Positions 8,193 to 17,548 are shown, numbered from the stretch's first letter. The stretch is DNA of 64,000 nucleotides from Coriobacteriaceae bacterium (GCA_902364975.1 CABJFQ010000008.1:17193-81192); one strand, 5' to 3'. Numbers and translations: made by a program. The notes: generated from the letters alone by a model not told the origin.

Positions 8193-9166
8193 TGACGATT
8201 CTTGCCGTCGCCGCCGGGTTCGCGGCCGACCTTGCCTTCGGCGACCCGCGCTGGCTTCCCCATCCCGTCGTCGCCATGGGGCGCGCGATCACGTGGGCCG
8301 AAGGCCGCCTGCGGCGCGCATTCCCGCAAACGTCCGCGGGCACGCGCGCCGCAGGGCTTGTGCTCGCCGTGGCGCTTCCGCTTGCGTGTGGGCTTTTGAC
8401 CTGGGGAATCCTGCATCTTTGCGGCATGGTTCACTCCGGCTTGCGCTTCGTGGCCGAGGCATGGGCGAGCTATCAGATTCTCGCGGCATGCGAGCTGCGC
8501 CGCCAGAGCCTGGCCGTTGCCCGCGCGTTCTCGAAGGGCGGCCTTGTCGCGGCGCGCGAAGCCGTCGGGCTCATCGTGGGACGCGACACGTCTGTTCTCG
8601 ATGAGCACGGCGTCGCGCGCGCCGCCGTGGAAACGGTGGCGGAGAACGCGAGCGACGGTGTCATCGCGCCGCTTTTCTACCTTATGATCGGGGGTGCGCC
8701 CTTGGGCATGGCGTACAAGGCGGTGAACACGCTCGACAGCATGGTGGGCTACAAAAACGAGCGCTACATCGACTTCGGCTGCGCCTCGGCGCGCCTCGAC
8801 GATGCGGTGAATCGGATCCCCTCGCGCTTATCGGCCCTGCTCATGATCGCCGTGTGCCCGATCGTCGGGCTCGACGCGCGCGGGGCGGCGCGCATCTGGC
8901 GCCGCGACAGGCGTCGCCATGCGAGCCCGAACGCGGCGCAGACCGAGTCAGCGTGCGCGGGCGCGCTCGGGCTGCGCCTGGCAGGACCCGCGGTGTATTT
9001 CGGCAAGCTCGTTGAGAAACCGACGATAGGCGATGCGTCCCGCGAAATCGAGTGGGGCGACATCGTTCGGGCGACAAGGCTCATGCTCGCCGCGTCCGTA
9101 TGCGCGCTCGTCGTCTTCGGCGCTGTGCGCGCGGCGGTCGTGCTCGCTGTGGGGGCGATGGCATGA
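8192..9166 (+). CDS. cbiB: Adenosylcobinamide-phosphate synthase CbiB
   Basis: Membrane protein that attaches (R)-1-amino-2-propanol or its phosphate to adenosylcobyric acid. 324 residues. Recognised by FAADLAFGDPRWLPHPVVAMG at the N terminus, GLIVGRDTSVLDEHGVARAAVETVAENASDG in the middle (about 125-155) and GAPLGMAYKAVNTLDSMVGY (about 167-186), all standard CbiB blocks, with several hydrophobic segments. ATG overlaps the previous stop by 1 nt. It lies next to cobD, whose product it uses. Confidence 0.93.
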   Translation: MTILAVAAGFAADLAFGDPRWLPHPVVAMGRAITWAEGRLRRAFPQTSAGTRAAGLVLAVALPLACGLLTWGILHLCGMVHSGLRFVAEAWASYQILAACELRRQSLAVARAFSKGGLVAAREAVGLIVGRDTSVLDEHGVARAAVETVAENASDGVIAPLFYLMIGGAPLGMAYKAVNTLDSMVGYKNERYIDFGCASARLDDAVNRIPSRLSALLMIAVCPIVGLDARGAARIWRRDRRRHASPNAAQTESACAGALGLRLAGPAVYFGKLVEKPTIGDASREIEWGDIVRATRLMLAASVCALVVFGAVRAAVVLAVGAMA

Positions 9167-10386
9167 GGAAAGACCACGCCGCGCCCCGGGCTGCCGGGGG
9201 AATCCTGCGCGCCCGTACGCATGGGGGCAGCGCGCAATCGCTCGGCATCGCTTGCGAAGGGGGCGCCTCCGACCTCATTGACTTCTCGGTGAACGTGAAT
9301 CCGGCAGGCCCCTCGCCGCGCGCCGTCGCCGCAGCTTGCAAGGCGCTTTCTCGAATCGACGCCTACCCCGATAGGGAAAGCCTCGCCCTCGTTCGCGCCC
9401 TGGCGCGTGCCCAGGGCATTCCCGAAGACACTATCGTCTGCGGCGCGGGCGCGTCCGACATCATCTGGCGGCTCGCCGCGGCGGTGCGCCCGAAACGCAT
9501 CGTCGTGTGCGCGCCGACGTTCTCTGAATATGCTGAGGCGGCATCGTACTACGGCGCATGCGTGCAGGAGTTCCCGCTCTCTGAAGCGGACGACTTCGAC
9601 GTGCCCGCCTCCTTCGCCCGCGCGATCGAGGGGCCGGGAGACGTGGCGTACCTCTGCAATCCGAACAACCCGACGGGGCGCCTCGTCGACCCCAGCGTGA
9701 TCGATGCCGCGGCTTGCCGCTGCGAGCAGGTGGGCGCGCTGCTCGTCGTGGACGAGTGCTTCCTCGGATTTGCGCCCGACGCCCGCGAAAGGAGCGTGGC
9801 CGCACGCGCCGCGTGTTCGCGCCATGTGGCCGTGCTCTCCGCGTTCACCAAGCTCTACGGAATGGCGGGGTTGCGGTTGGGATATCTGATCAGCGGAAAC
9901 GCTCAACTCATCGAGGGGATTCGCCGGGCGGGGCAGGCGTGGCCCATCTCCTCGGTCGCCGAGGCCGCGGGCATCGCCGCCCTGGAAGACGTCGAATACG
10001 TCTCGCGCACGCGCGATGTATTGGCGGGCGAGCGAGCGTGGCTTTCCCACGAGCTCTCCTCGCTCGGGCTTTCCGTCGTGCCGTCGGATGCGAACTTCCT
10101 TTTAGTCCGCACGCCGGCGAAAGACATCCCCGAGCGACTGTATAAACAGGGGGTTTTGGTCCGCACGTGCGACTCGTTTTCGGTGCTGTCCCGTTTCTGG
10201 TGCCGCGTCGCGGTGCGCACGCGCAAGGAGAATGCCCGGCTTGCGATGGCGTTCGGCTGTGCGCTTCGGGCGGAAGACGCATCGGGCGAAGGCGAACCCG
10301 ACGAACGGGGCGGCGCTTCTTTCAGCGGCGCTATGGCGGGCGCGGATGGCCGAGGCTCGGCGAAGGAGGTCGATACCCGTGGGTAG
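9163..10386 (+). CDS. cobD: Threonine-phosphate decarboxylase CobD
   Basis: PLP enzyme making (R)-1-amino-2-propanol phosphate from L-threonine phosphate for CbiB. Fold-type I aminotransferase family, 407 residues. Seen: THGGSAQSLG and DFSVNVNPAGPSP at the N terminus, CNPNNPTGRLV, LVVDECFLGFAPD, and SAFTKLYGMAGLRLGY with the lysine expected to bind PLP. A Gly/Ala/Glu-rich extension of about 40 residues closes the protein and is unlike the family; its DNA also carries the ribosome-binding site of the next gene. ATG 9163 overlaps the cbiB stop. Confidence 0.9.
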   Translation: MRKDHAAPRAAGGILRARTHGGSAQSLGIACEGGASDLIDFSVNVNPAGPSPRAVAAACKALSRIDAYPDRESLALVRALARAQGIPEDTIVCGAGASDIIWRLAAAVRPKRIVVCAPTFSEYAEAASYYGACVQEFPLSEADDFDVPASFARAIEGPGDVAYLCNPNNPTGRLVDPSVIDAAACRCEQVGALLVVDECFLGFAPDARERSVAARAACSRHVAVLSAFTKLYGMAGLRLGYLISGNAQLIEGIRRAGQAWPISSVAEAAGIAALEDVEYVSRTRDVLAGERAWLSHELSSLGLSVVPSDANFLLVRTPAKDIPERLYKQGVLVRTCDSFSVLSRFWCRVAVRTRKENARLAMAFGCALRAEDASGEGEPDERGGASFSGAMAGADGRGSAKEVDTRG

Positions 10387-11878
10387 GGCCAAGCCCATCA
10401 TGATCCAGGGCACCATGTCGAACGCGGGGAAGAGCCTGCTTGCGGCTGGGCTGTGCCGCGTACTTTCGCAGGACGGCCTGCGCGTGACTCCCTTCAAGAG
10501 CCAGAACATGGCACTCAACAGCGGTGTCACGGCCGACGGGCTCGAGATGGGGCGCGCCCAGATCATGCAGGCCGAGGCGTGCGGCATCGCGCCCGACGTG
10601 CGCATGAACCCCATCCTGCTCAAGCCCGAAAGCGGCCACCGAAGCCAGCTCATCGTGGCCGGCAAGGCGCAGGGAGCCTTCGCTGCGAGGGACTACTTCG
10701 CGCGAAAGAAGGCGCTCATGCCGCAGATTTTGGAGGCGTTCGATTCGCTCGCGGAGGAAAACGACGTCATCGTCATCGAGGGCGCCGGCAGCCCCGCCGA
10801 AATCAACCTTGCCGAAAACGACATCGTCAACATGGGGCTCGCGCGCGCCGTGTCCTCCCCCGTGCTGCTTGCGGGCGACATCGACCCGGGCGGGGTATTT
10901 GCCCAGCTCTACGGCACGGTCGCGCTCCTTGCGCCCGAGGACCGCGCGCTTTTGCGGGGGCTTGTGGTGAACAAGTTCCGCGGCGATGTGGAAATCCTGC
11001 GCCCGGGTTTGGCCCCGCTCGAGATGATGTGCGGAGTTCCCGTCGTGGGTGTCGTGCCGTATCTTACGCTCGACCTGGACGACGAGGACTCGCTCGCGCC
11101 GCGCCTATCTGCCCGCGAGGCGCGCGGCGTCATCGACGTCGCCGTCGTGCGCCTTCCGCATCTGTCGAACTTCACCGACTTCGACCCGCTTTCGCGCGTG
11201 CCCGGCATGGGCGTGCGCTACGTTTCCTCGACGACCGATCTGGGCCGACCCGACCTGGTGGTGCTTCCCGGCTCGAAGACCACGCTCGACGACGCGCGCT
11301 GGCTTGCGGCTAGCGGCATCGGAGCCTGTGTACGCGCGCTTTCGGGCGCGGGCACACCGGTGCTCGGCATATGCGGAGGCTACCAGCTTTTGGGAGACGA
11401 GCTTTCCGACCCGCACGGCAGGGAAGGCGCTGGCACCGCGCGCGGGCTCGGGCTCATCCCTGCAAGTACGGTGTTCAAGGAGGAAAAGCGCCTCGCCCAG
11501 TCGGAGCTGCGCATCACGGGCGCCCAAGGCGCGTTCTCGGTGTGGAACGGCATGACGGCGCGCGGGTACGAGATTCACGACGGCGAAACGACCGTCTCCT
11601 GCGCCCCTGCGGGCACGATTGGCGGCAAACCGGAAGGCGCGGCCTGCGGAAACGTGTTCGGAACCTATCTCCACGGCCTGTTCGACGAACCGGGGGTGGC
11701 GCTCGCTCTCGCGCGCTCGCTCGCGCGCATGCGCGGCCTGCCCGAGAGCGTCGTGGGTGCTGCGGGCGCAGCGTCCGCAGCCGATCACCGTGCGCGCGAG
11801 TTCGACCGCCTGGCCGACGTCGTGCGCGGGGCGCTTGACATGGAGTATGTCTACCGCATTATCGAGGAGGGTGTATGA
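10379..11878 (+). CDS. cbiP: Cobyric acid synthase CbiP/CobQ
   Basis: Glutamine-dependent amidation of the b, d, e and g side chains of adenosylcobyrinate diamide. The 499-residue product starts IMIQGTMSNAGKSLL (P-loop-like), then KPESGHRSQLIVAGK, EGAGSPAEINL and DIDPGGVFAQLYGT, and has the glutamine amidotransferase domain at the C terminus with GICGGYQLLG carrying the catalytic Cys. The start is GTG 10379, chosen because AAGGAGGT at 10363-10370 lies 8 nt upstream; it overlaps the cobD end by 8 nt. Further upstream codons in frame give no family similarity. Confidence 0.93.
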   Translation: MGRAKPIMIQGTMSNAGKSLLAAGLCRVLSQDGLRVTPFKSQNMALNSGVTADGLEMGRAQIMQAEACGIAPDVRMNPILLKPESGHRSQLIVAGKAQGAFAARDYFARKKALMPQILEAFDSLAEENDVIVIEGAGSPAEINLAENDIVNMGLARAVSSPVLLAGDIDPGGVFAQLYGTVALLAPEDRALLRGLVVNKFRGDVEILRPGLAPLEMMCGVPVVGVVPYLTLDLDDEDSLAPRLSAREARGVIDVAVVRLPHLSNFTDFDPLSRVPGMGVRYVSSTTDLGRPDLVVLPGSKTTLDDARWLAASGIGACVRALSGAGTPVLGICGGYQLLGDELSDPHGREGAGTARGLGLIPASTVFKEEKRLAQSELRITGAQGAFSVWNGMTARGYEIHDGETTVSCAPAGTIGGKPEGAACGNVFGTYLHGLFDEPGVALALARSLARMRGLPESVVGAAGAASAADHRAREFDRLADVVRGALDMEYVYRIIEEGV

Positions 11879-12390
11879 TCCACGTGTATCATGGCGACGG
11901 CAAAGGCAAGACTACGGCGGCGATGGGCCTCGCCCTTCGTATGCTCGCCGCAGGCCGCCGCGTCGTCGTCGTGCAGTTCCTGAAAGACGGCGAAAGCGGG
12001 GAGGCGCGCCTGCTCGCCGAGCATTTCGGCGTGCCCTTGTTCGCGGGGAAGGTGTCGGGCAAGTTTACCTGGTCGATGACGTCGGAAGAACTTGCCGCGA
12101 CGTGCGAGCTGCACGATGGGAACCTCGCATCCGCGCTCGCCGAGCTCGAGGGCGATCAGGAGGGGCTGCTCGTGCTCGACGAGGCGCTCGACGCGCTTTC
12201 GAAGGGGCTTGTCGACGAGGCGCTCGTGAACCGCGCGCTCGATTTGTCCGCGCGCGGCGTCGAAGTGGCGCTCACCGGGCGCGCGCCTTCCCGCAAGATC
12301 GTGGAGAAGGCCGACTACATAACCGAGATGCGGTGCAAGAAACATCCCTACGAGCAGGGGATATGTGCAAGGGAAGGAGTGGAGTACTAG
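11875..12390 (+). CDS. cobO: Cob(I)yrinic acid a,c-diamide adenosyltransferase (CobA/CobO/BtuR type)
   Basis: Transfers the adenosyl group of ATP to Co(I) of the corrin. The 171-residue product carries the P-loop YHGDGKGKTTAAMGLALR typical of the CobA/BtuR fold, VVVVQFLKDGESGEARLL, GLLVLDEALDAL, and LTGRAPSRKIVEKADYITEM close to the C terminus. The ATG overlaps the cbiP stop by 4 nt. Symbols cobA and cobO are both used for this family. Confidence 0.93.
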   Translation: MIHVYHGDGKGKTTAAMGLALRMLAAGRRVVVVQFLKDGESGEARLLAEHFGVPLFAGKVSGKFTWSMTSEELAATCELHDGNLASALAELEGDQEGLLVLDEALDALSKGLVDEALVNRALDLSARGVEVALTGRAPSRKIVEKADYITEMRCKKHPYEQGICAREGVEY

Positions 12391-13032
12391 ATGGATTCCA
12401 AGGAGATGGCGCCCGGCGACATCGAGCGGCGCAGCTTCGAGATCATCACCGAAGAGCTCGGCGGCCGCACGTTCCCGCCGCTCGAAGAGCCCGTCGTGAA
12501 GCGCGTCATCCACACCACTGCCGACTTCTCGTACGCCGATTCCCTCGTGTTCACCCATGACGCCGCGCACTGTGCGCTCGACGCACTGCGTGCAGGGGCC
12601 ACGGTGCTCACCGACACGAACATGGCGCTCGCAGGCATAAGCAAGCCCGCGCTCGCGAAGCTCGGCTGCAAGGCCGTGTGCTACATGGCCGACCCTGATG
12701 TCGCCGCGGCTGCGCGCGCCGCGGGCACGACTCGCGCCGTTGCGAGCATGGACAAAGCTTGCGGAATCGAGGGTCCGCTCATCGTGGCCGTCGGCAACGC
12801 TCCCACAGCACTTCTGCGCCTCGCCGAGCTCATGGACGTGGGGAAGATCGCGCCCGCGCTCGTCGTTGGGGTGCCGGTCGGGTTTGTGAACGTGGTCGAG
12901 GCGAAAGAGGAGCTACTCGCGCGACGCGTGCCGGCCATCGTCGCGAGGGGTCGCAAGGGCGGCTCGACAGTGGCGGCTGCCATTATGAACGCGCTGCTCT
13001 ACCAGATCACGCGCACAGGCGGCCCAAAGTGA
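12391..13032 (+). CDS. cbiC: Cobalt-precorrin-8 methylmutase CbiC
   Basis: Moves the C11 methyl group to C12, giving cobyrinate. 213 residues, the normal length. Family motifs: IERRSFEIITEELG at the N terminus, VIHTTADFSYADSLVF (about 48-63) with the conserved His region, ATVLTDTNMALAGISK, and GNAPTALLRLAELMD then VGVPVGFVNVVEAKEEL. It starts directly after the preceding stop codon, and its stop overlaps the GTG start of cbiJ. Confidence 0.94.
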   Translation: MDSKEMAPGDIERRSFEIITEELGGRTFPPLEEPVVKRVIHTTADFSYADSLVFTHDAAHCALDALRAGATVLTDTNMALAGISKPALAKLGCKAVCYMADPDVAAAARAAGTTRAVASMDKACGIEGPLIVAVGNAPTALLRLAELMDVGKIAPALVVGVPVGFVNVVEAKEELLARRVPAIVARGRKGGSTVAAAIMNALLYQITRTGGPK

Positions 13033-13802
13033 CGGCTCCCGCATCCGCGCCGGCGCTGCGCATCTTCGCCGGCACCACCGAGGGCCGCCTTCTGTGCGAA
13101 TGGGCGAGCGGGGCGGGCATCCCCGCCCGTGCCTACGCGGCAACAGAGTACGGAGGCGAACTTTTGGGCGAGCTTCCGGGCATCGAGGTGCATGCGGGCA
13201 GGCTCGACGAGGCCGACATGGAGCGCGAGCTTTCCGGCGCGCGCATCGTCGTCGACGCCACGCACCCCTTCGCTACGCTCGCAAGCGGTAACATCCGGGC
13301 CGCTTCGCTCGCCGTGGGTGCACGATGCCTGCGCCTTGCGCGCCCGGTCGAGGCGCTGCCCAAAGGCGTCGTGCCGGTCGCGTCGATCGCCTGCGCGGCG
13401 CGCTTTCTCTCCGAGAACCCGGGTCGCGCGCTTCTCACGACGGGGAGCAAGGAGCTTGCTCCCTACACGAGCGTCGCCGATTTCGCGGAGCGCTTCTTCG
13501 TGCGTGTGCTCCCGCTGCCCGGTGCTATAACGAAGTGCATCGACGCGGGGTTTTCGCCGTCGCACGTCATCGGCATGCAGGGGCCCTTCACCCGCGAGCT
13601 CAACGAGGCGATGCTTCGGCAGGTGGGCGCCCAGTGGCTTGTGACCAAGGACTCGGGAACCGTAGGCGGCACGGCTGAGAAGCTCGCCGCAGCGCGCGCC
13701 GTGGGTGCGCGCTGCATTGTGGTCACCCGTCCCGCCGAGGGAGGCGGGGCCCTTTCGCTTCGGGAAGTGGAAGACGCGCTCTTACGGGAGTTCGCGCGCT
13801 AG
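13029..13802 (+). CDS. cbiJ: Cobalt-precorrin-6A reductase CbiJ
   Basis: NADH-dependent reduction of the corrin macrocycle. 257 residues. Visible family signs: LRIFAGTTEGRLLCEWA near the N terminus, VVDATHPFATLASGNI (about 76-91), ALLTTGSKELAPY, and WLVTKDSGTVGGTAEKLAAA at about 200, all standard for the CbiJ/CobK family. The GTG start at 13029 overlaps the cbiC stop. It is the last gene of the cobalamin run; the next gene is convergent. Confidence 0.92.
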   Translation: MTAPASAPALRIFAGTTEGRLLCEWASGAGIPARAYAATEYGGELLGELPGIEVHAGRLDEADMERELSGARIVVDATHPFATLASGNIRAASLAVGARCLRLARPVEALPKGVVPVASIACAARFLSENPGRALLTTGSKELAPYTSVADFAERFFVRVLPLPGAITKCIDAGFSPSHVIGMQGPFTRELNEAMLRQVGAQWLVTKDSGTVGGTAEKLAAARAVGARCIVVTRPAEGGGALSLREVEDALLREFAR

Positions 13803-14010
13803 GCGCTTGCCGCGCCTGCGCGCCCTCCCGCCCGCGTGGGGGTGTTCCTGTAGTTCTGACAAGAGGGATTCGCCCTTTCGATAGGCGTTTTTGGCAATGC
13901 TGACGCAGGCCCTGCCGGGCCCAGGCCGACTTCGGCGAGGCCGATCTCTACGTTTCCGGCGTCCGCACCCCCAAACGGTCCCTAATTCGCCGCAACTTGT
14001 TGGTGGTGGC
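13803..14010. other. Intergenic space between convergent genes
   Basis: About 200 bp separating the end of the cobalamin operon (+) from the end of the efflux operon (-). It is GC-rich with short inverted pieces around 13905-13955, but I see no convincing hairpin followed by a T tract. A weak frame runs through it on the minus strand without recognisable similarity. The base composition of the flanking genes changes across this point. Confidence 0.4.
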
Positions 14011-15225
14011 TTACTGGTAGCGTAGGCACTCCACCGGGTTGAGCTTTGCCGCGCGGCGAGCGGGGTAGAAGCCAAAGATTACGCCGATGCCGACGGAGAC
14101 GCCGAAGGCCAGCAGCACCGTGGCGATTGAAAAGCTCGGTGTGATCTGCCCACTGGCACCGAGCTCGTTGAGAACCCCTGATCCTGCGGCAAACACCGCG
14201 AGGCCCCAGGCCAGCAGATAGCCAATCAGGACACCCAGCAGGCCACCGGTGACGCACAGCGCCGAGGACTCGGCCAAAAACTGCGCGGTGATATCGCGAC
14301 GACTGGCGCCCAGGGCACGGCGAATACCGATCTCGCGGATGCGCTCAGTCACGTTGGTGAGCATCATATTCATAATGCCGATTCCGCCGACAAGCAGTGA
14401 GATACTGGCGACAGCGCCCATGATGAGCGAGAAGGCGCCCATAAACGAGTTGAGTGCATCGATGGCGCTTTTCATGGAGGTCGCCGATACGCTGTCGTAC
14501 TCATCATCCTCCGAGATGCCCTTCATCGCGCGCACCTTAGACTCGATGGTCTTGCAGAGCTCGTCCATGTCTGTGCCCTCGGCGGCAAGTGCCGTCACGC
14601 TGGGGAATGAAGGATTCTCGTCGCCAAACAGGCCGGAGATGGTTTCGCGTGGCATATACAGCGTGAGCGAGCCCATGGAGTCGCTGCCGCCATCAATCAC
14701 GCCTACAATCTGCACCTCGCCGTTGGACACCTTGATGGTTTTCCCCAGCGCATCCTGTTCGTTGCCGTAAAGCTGATCGGCGCCGCCGCGGCTGAGGAGC
14801 GCCACGCGCGAGCCTGATTGAGACTCTGCCTGTGAATAGACACGTCCCGCAACGATCTTGCTGGCGCCCACGGCATCGAGCATGTCGCTATCGACGCCGT
14901 GTGCCATGACGGTATAGCTTTTATCCCCGACCTTGTACTCGGAATAGGCGCTATCGACGATGCCGATCTGCTCAATCTGCGGCACCAGTTTGCGAAGCTT
15001 TTCCACATCCGAATCGGTGAGTTCTTGGGACGAATAGATCTCTACCATGCGGGCTGCATTGAGGCCCAGGCTGTTGACCAGGCTGTTTTGGATGCCGCCG
15101 ATGAGCGAAGTCATGGCGATGACCGAGGCGATGCCAATGACGATGCCAAGGATGGTGAGCAGGCTGCGTCCCTTGTTGGCCTCGAGCGAGTGAAGGGCTT
15201 CTTGGACAAGATCGCGGGTGCTCAT
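14011..15225 (-). CDS. MacB-type ABC transporter permease
   Basis: Membrane part of a MacAB-like efflux system. The 404-residue product has one N-terminal transmembrane helix (about 20-45, SLLTILGIVIGIASVIAM), a MacB-type extracytoplasmic domain (about 50-270), and three C-terminal helices of the FtsX family (LIMGAVASISLLVGGIGIMNMML; the YLLAWGLAVF region; VLLAFGVSVGIGVIFGFYPARRAAKLNP). The conserved VTERIREIGIRRALGAS block sits between them. It overlaps the ATPase gene by 4 nt. In organisms without an outer membrane such systems often export peptides or antibiotics; the substrate cannot be read from sequence. Confidence 0.9.
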   Translation of the reverse strand: MSTRDLVQEALHSLEANKGRSLLTILGIVIGIASVIAMTSLIGGIQNSLVNSLGLNAARMVEIYSSQELTDSDVEKLRKLVPQIEQIGIVDSAYSEYKVGDKSYTVMAHGVDSDMLDAVGASKIVAGRVYSQAESQSGSRVALLSRGGADQLYGNEQDALGKTIKVSNGEVQIVGVIDGGSDSMGSLTLYMPRETISGLFGDENPSFPSVTALAAEGTDMDELCKTIESKVRAMKGISEDDEYDSVSATSMKSAIDALNSFMGAFSLIMGAVASISLLVGGIGIMNMMLTNVTERIREIGIRRALGASRRDITAQFLAESSALCVTGGLLGVLIGYLLAWGLAVFAAGSGVLNELGASGQITPSFSIATVLLAFGVSVGIGVIFGFYPARRAAKLNPVECLRYQ

Positions 15226-15995
15226 GCCTTCGCTCCTTTCGGCTGATTGGTGGTTGCAGAAATCGCGGGCAGGTTGTTGACGGCCCCGCGTAACGTATTC
15301 GGTGTATGCGCGACATATGCGCCGTCATGGATTCGCCCGTCACGGATGGTTACGGCTCGATCGGCCTCGGCGGCGATGCCGGGGTCATGCGTGATGAGTA
15401 CGATGGTCTTGCCGCGTTTCTGGAGCTTGTGGAAGGTTTCCATGACGAGCGCCCCGGTTGTCGAGTCTAGATTTCCCGTTGGCTCGTCGGCCAAAATGAT
15501 GGGCGGGTCGTTGACGAGGGCGCGCGCGATGGCGACGCGCTGCATCTGTCCGCCCGAGAGTTCCGATATGCGGTGGTCCCAATGGTCGACCGGCAGTGTG
15601 ACGGCTTGCAGCGCGTGCACGGCGCGCATCTCGCGCTGGCTACGCGGCACATTGGTGTAGGACAGCGGCAGCATGACGTTTTCGATCACCGTCAGACGCG
15701 GCAGCAAGTTAAAACTCTGAAAGACAAAGCCGATGCTCAGCGCGCGCACCTCGGTGAGCTCATCATCGTCGAGCTCGGCGACGTTGAGCCCTTGCAGGAA
15801 ATAATCACCCGCCGTCGGCTTGTCCAGGCAGCCCAGGATGTTCATGAGCGTCGACTTGCCCGAGCCCGAGGGGCCGGTGATGGCGACGAACTCACCGGGG
15901 TTCACCGCCAGGCTCACGTTGTGCAGGATGTGGGCGCAACCGGCCTCGCTCTCAAAGATGCGGTGCACGTTGCGGATGTCGATGACGGGACGCAT
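15222..15995 (-). CDS. MacB-type ABC transporter ATP-binding protein
   Basis: Energises the neighbouring permease. 257 residues with Walker A GPSGSGKSTLMNILG (about 40-54), Q-loop region IGFVFQSFNLLPRLT, signature LSGGQMQRVAIARAL, Walker B PPIILADEPTGNLDS and the switch histidine in VLITHDPGIAAEAD. The order of motifs matches the LolD/MacB class of ATPases. It starts one base inside the stop of the adaptor gene (TAATG) and ends in an ATGA overlap with the permease gene, so all three are one operon. Confidence 0.92.
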   Translation of the reverse strand: MRPVIDIRNVHRIFESEAGCAHILHNVSLAVNPGEFVAITGPSGSGKSTLMNILGCLDKPTAGDYFLQGLNVAELDDDELTEVRALSIGFVFQSFNLLPRLTVIENVMLPLSYTNVPRSQREMRAVHALQAVTLPVDHWDHRISELSGGQMQRVAIARALVNDPPIILADEPTGNLDSTTGALVMETFHKLQKRGKTIVLITHDPGIAAEADRAVTIRDGRIHDGAYVAHTPNTLRGAVNNLPAISATTNQPKGAKA

Positions 15996-17416
15996 TACTT
16001 GCCCTCGTCGGCAGACATATTGTCGCCGCCGTCTGCCGTCATGCCTGTGCCGGTATCCGTCACGATGGTGTCGCCGTCGCGTAACTTGGTAACCGGGACG
16101 TCTGGGTTGATCTCGTTGCCCTGGTCGTCGCGCTTGACCTGCGTCTTACCGACTACAGCCTCGTTGTCGTTTTGCGTCACGACGGTCACCTTCACGCGGC
16201 GCGTCTTCTTGCCTTCCGAATCGGTGGCCAGATTGACGTAATAGTGCTCGCCATCTTCGGTCATCAGCGCCATGGTCGGCACCATAACCACGTCGTCGAG
16301 CTTCTCGGTCACTACCGAGACCTCGGCAGTCATACCCGGCTTAAGGCGACTGTCGGGTGCTTCGATGAGGATGTCGACGTTAAAGGTCACGCTGCCGCCG
16401 CTACCGGAGCCGGAGTCAGAGTTTGCCACCGAGGCGATAGCCGTGACGGTGCCCTGGCTCACGATATCGGGAAACGCGGGATAGGTCACGTTGGCGCTTT
16501 GGCCCACGGCAATTTTGGCGATATCCTTTTCGCCCACCTGAACCGTCACCTTCATCTTGGACAGGTCGGCGATCTGCATGCACTGCTTGCCGCCGCTCGT
16601 ATCGCTTTCGCCCATGATCATTCCGCCTGTTACCGTGGCGCCGACCTTGGCGTTGAGCTCCACGATGCTGCCCGAGCTCGGGGCCGTGACCGTACGGCTG
16701 GCGGCCTTGGCGTTCGCCTGATCGAGGTTTGCCTGGGCCGATGCGAGGCTGCGCTGCGCGGCCGATACAGCGTTCGTGTCCGCTGATGCGGCGGAGATGC
16801 CAGCCGCTGCGGAAGCTCCATCGACGTCCGTCGTTGGGGTGGCCTGCGCGGCAGCTGCGGCTTTCTGCGCGTTGGCGAGGTCTTCCTGAGCGGCTGCTAC
16901 TGCACGCTGCGCCTCGGCAACGTTGCGATCGAGCTCGTCGTTTTTAATGGTCATGAGCACGTCGCCCTCGTTGACGGATTGGCCTGCCTGCACGTTGATC
17001 GAATCGACCGTGCCGTCGACAGAAGGGGAGACCACTGAGGACGAAATGGGTTTGAGCTGGCCTTTCGCCTCGACCGTTGTGGTAAACGTGCCCTCGGTCA
17101 CCATGTCGGTCACAGGCCCGCTAGCGCCCTGCGGCTGCGCATTGATAACTAGGGTTGCGACAATGGCAATGAGCGCGATGGCACCTACGACGCCGGCGGC
17201 AATACCGCGTCGAATCAGCTTTTTGCGTCGACGTTCGGCACGTTTTGCCTTGAGCTTGGCATACGCCTCTTCATCGGAAATCTCGGCCGTATCGTTCGTG
17301 CGTTCGCTCTGCTTGTCGGCATGTACGTTTTTAATCAGAGGAATCGTTTCGGTGGCACCTTCGGGCGTGTACTCGGCATCATCCGGGCCTGGGGTGATGG
17401 TGGGGACATTCGGCAT
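15995..17416 (-). CDS. HlyD/MacA-like membrane fusion (adaptor) protein
   Basis: Extracytoplasmic adaptor of the efflux operon. 473 residues: an acidic N-terminal cytoplasmic stretch, a positively charged KAKRAERRRKKLIRRG, then one transmembrane helix (GVVGAIALIAIVATLVI, about 75-92). Next come the split lipoyl domain (VQAGQSVNEGDVLMTIKNDE and TVTAPSSGSIVELNAKVG) with an Ala/Gln-rich coiled coil between, and the beta-barrel and membrane-proximal parts. A good AAAGGAGACGCT precedes the ATG. The C-terminal tail is unusually acidic. Similar adaptors pair with MacB-like transporters in Gram-positive bacteria. Confidence 0.88.
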   Translation of the reverse strand: MPNVPTITPGPDDAEYTPEGATETIPLIKNVHADKQSERTNDTAEISDEEAYAKLKAKRAERRRKKLIRRGIAAGVVGAIALIAIVATLVINAQPQGASGPVTDMVTEGTFTTTVEAKGQLKPISSSVVSPSVDGTVDSINVQAGQSVNEGDVLMTIKNDELDRNVAEAQRAVAAAQEDLANAQKAAAAAQATPTTDVDGASAAAGISAASADTNAVSAAQRSLASAQANLDQANAKAASRTVTAPSSGSIVELNAKVGATVTGGMIMGESDTSGGKQCMQIADLSKMKVTVQVGEKDIAKIAVGQSANVTYPAFPDIVSQGTVTAIASVANSDSGSGSGGSVTFNVDILIEAPDSRLKPGMTAEVSVVTEKLDDVVMVPTMALMTEDGEHYYVNLATDSEGKKTRRVKVTVVTQNDNEAVVGKTQVKRDDQGNEINPDVPVTKLRDGDTIVTDTGTGMTADGGDNMSADEGK

Positions 17417-17449
17417 AGCGTCTCCTTTATAGAAAGTTCCTCAATAAGT

Positions 17450-17481
17450 ATATGCGTCCGTCGCGTAAGGCGGGCGCATAT
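17450..17481 (-). terminator. Possible hairpin between the L,D-transpeptidase and adaptor genes
   Basis: Arms 17450-17460 and 17471-17481 pair over 11 positions with one G-T wobble, loop of 10. Read on the minus strand it lies after the L,D-transpeptidase stop and before the efflux operon, but the following T content is weak, so termination is only suggested. Confidence 0.35.
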
Positions 17482-17548
17482 GGCGGATTCTTTCGGAACT
17501 GTTAGATTGGTCGCAGCGGCTCCACGTTGTGGGAATGCGCGCTTTGCA

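Noticed and set aside
13782..14075. A minus-strand frame across the cobalamin/efflux junction
   Set aside because: It overlaps the ends of two well-supported genes, has no start signal and has an Arg-rich composition expected of GC-rich shadow frames.
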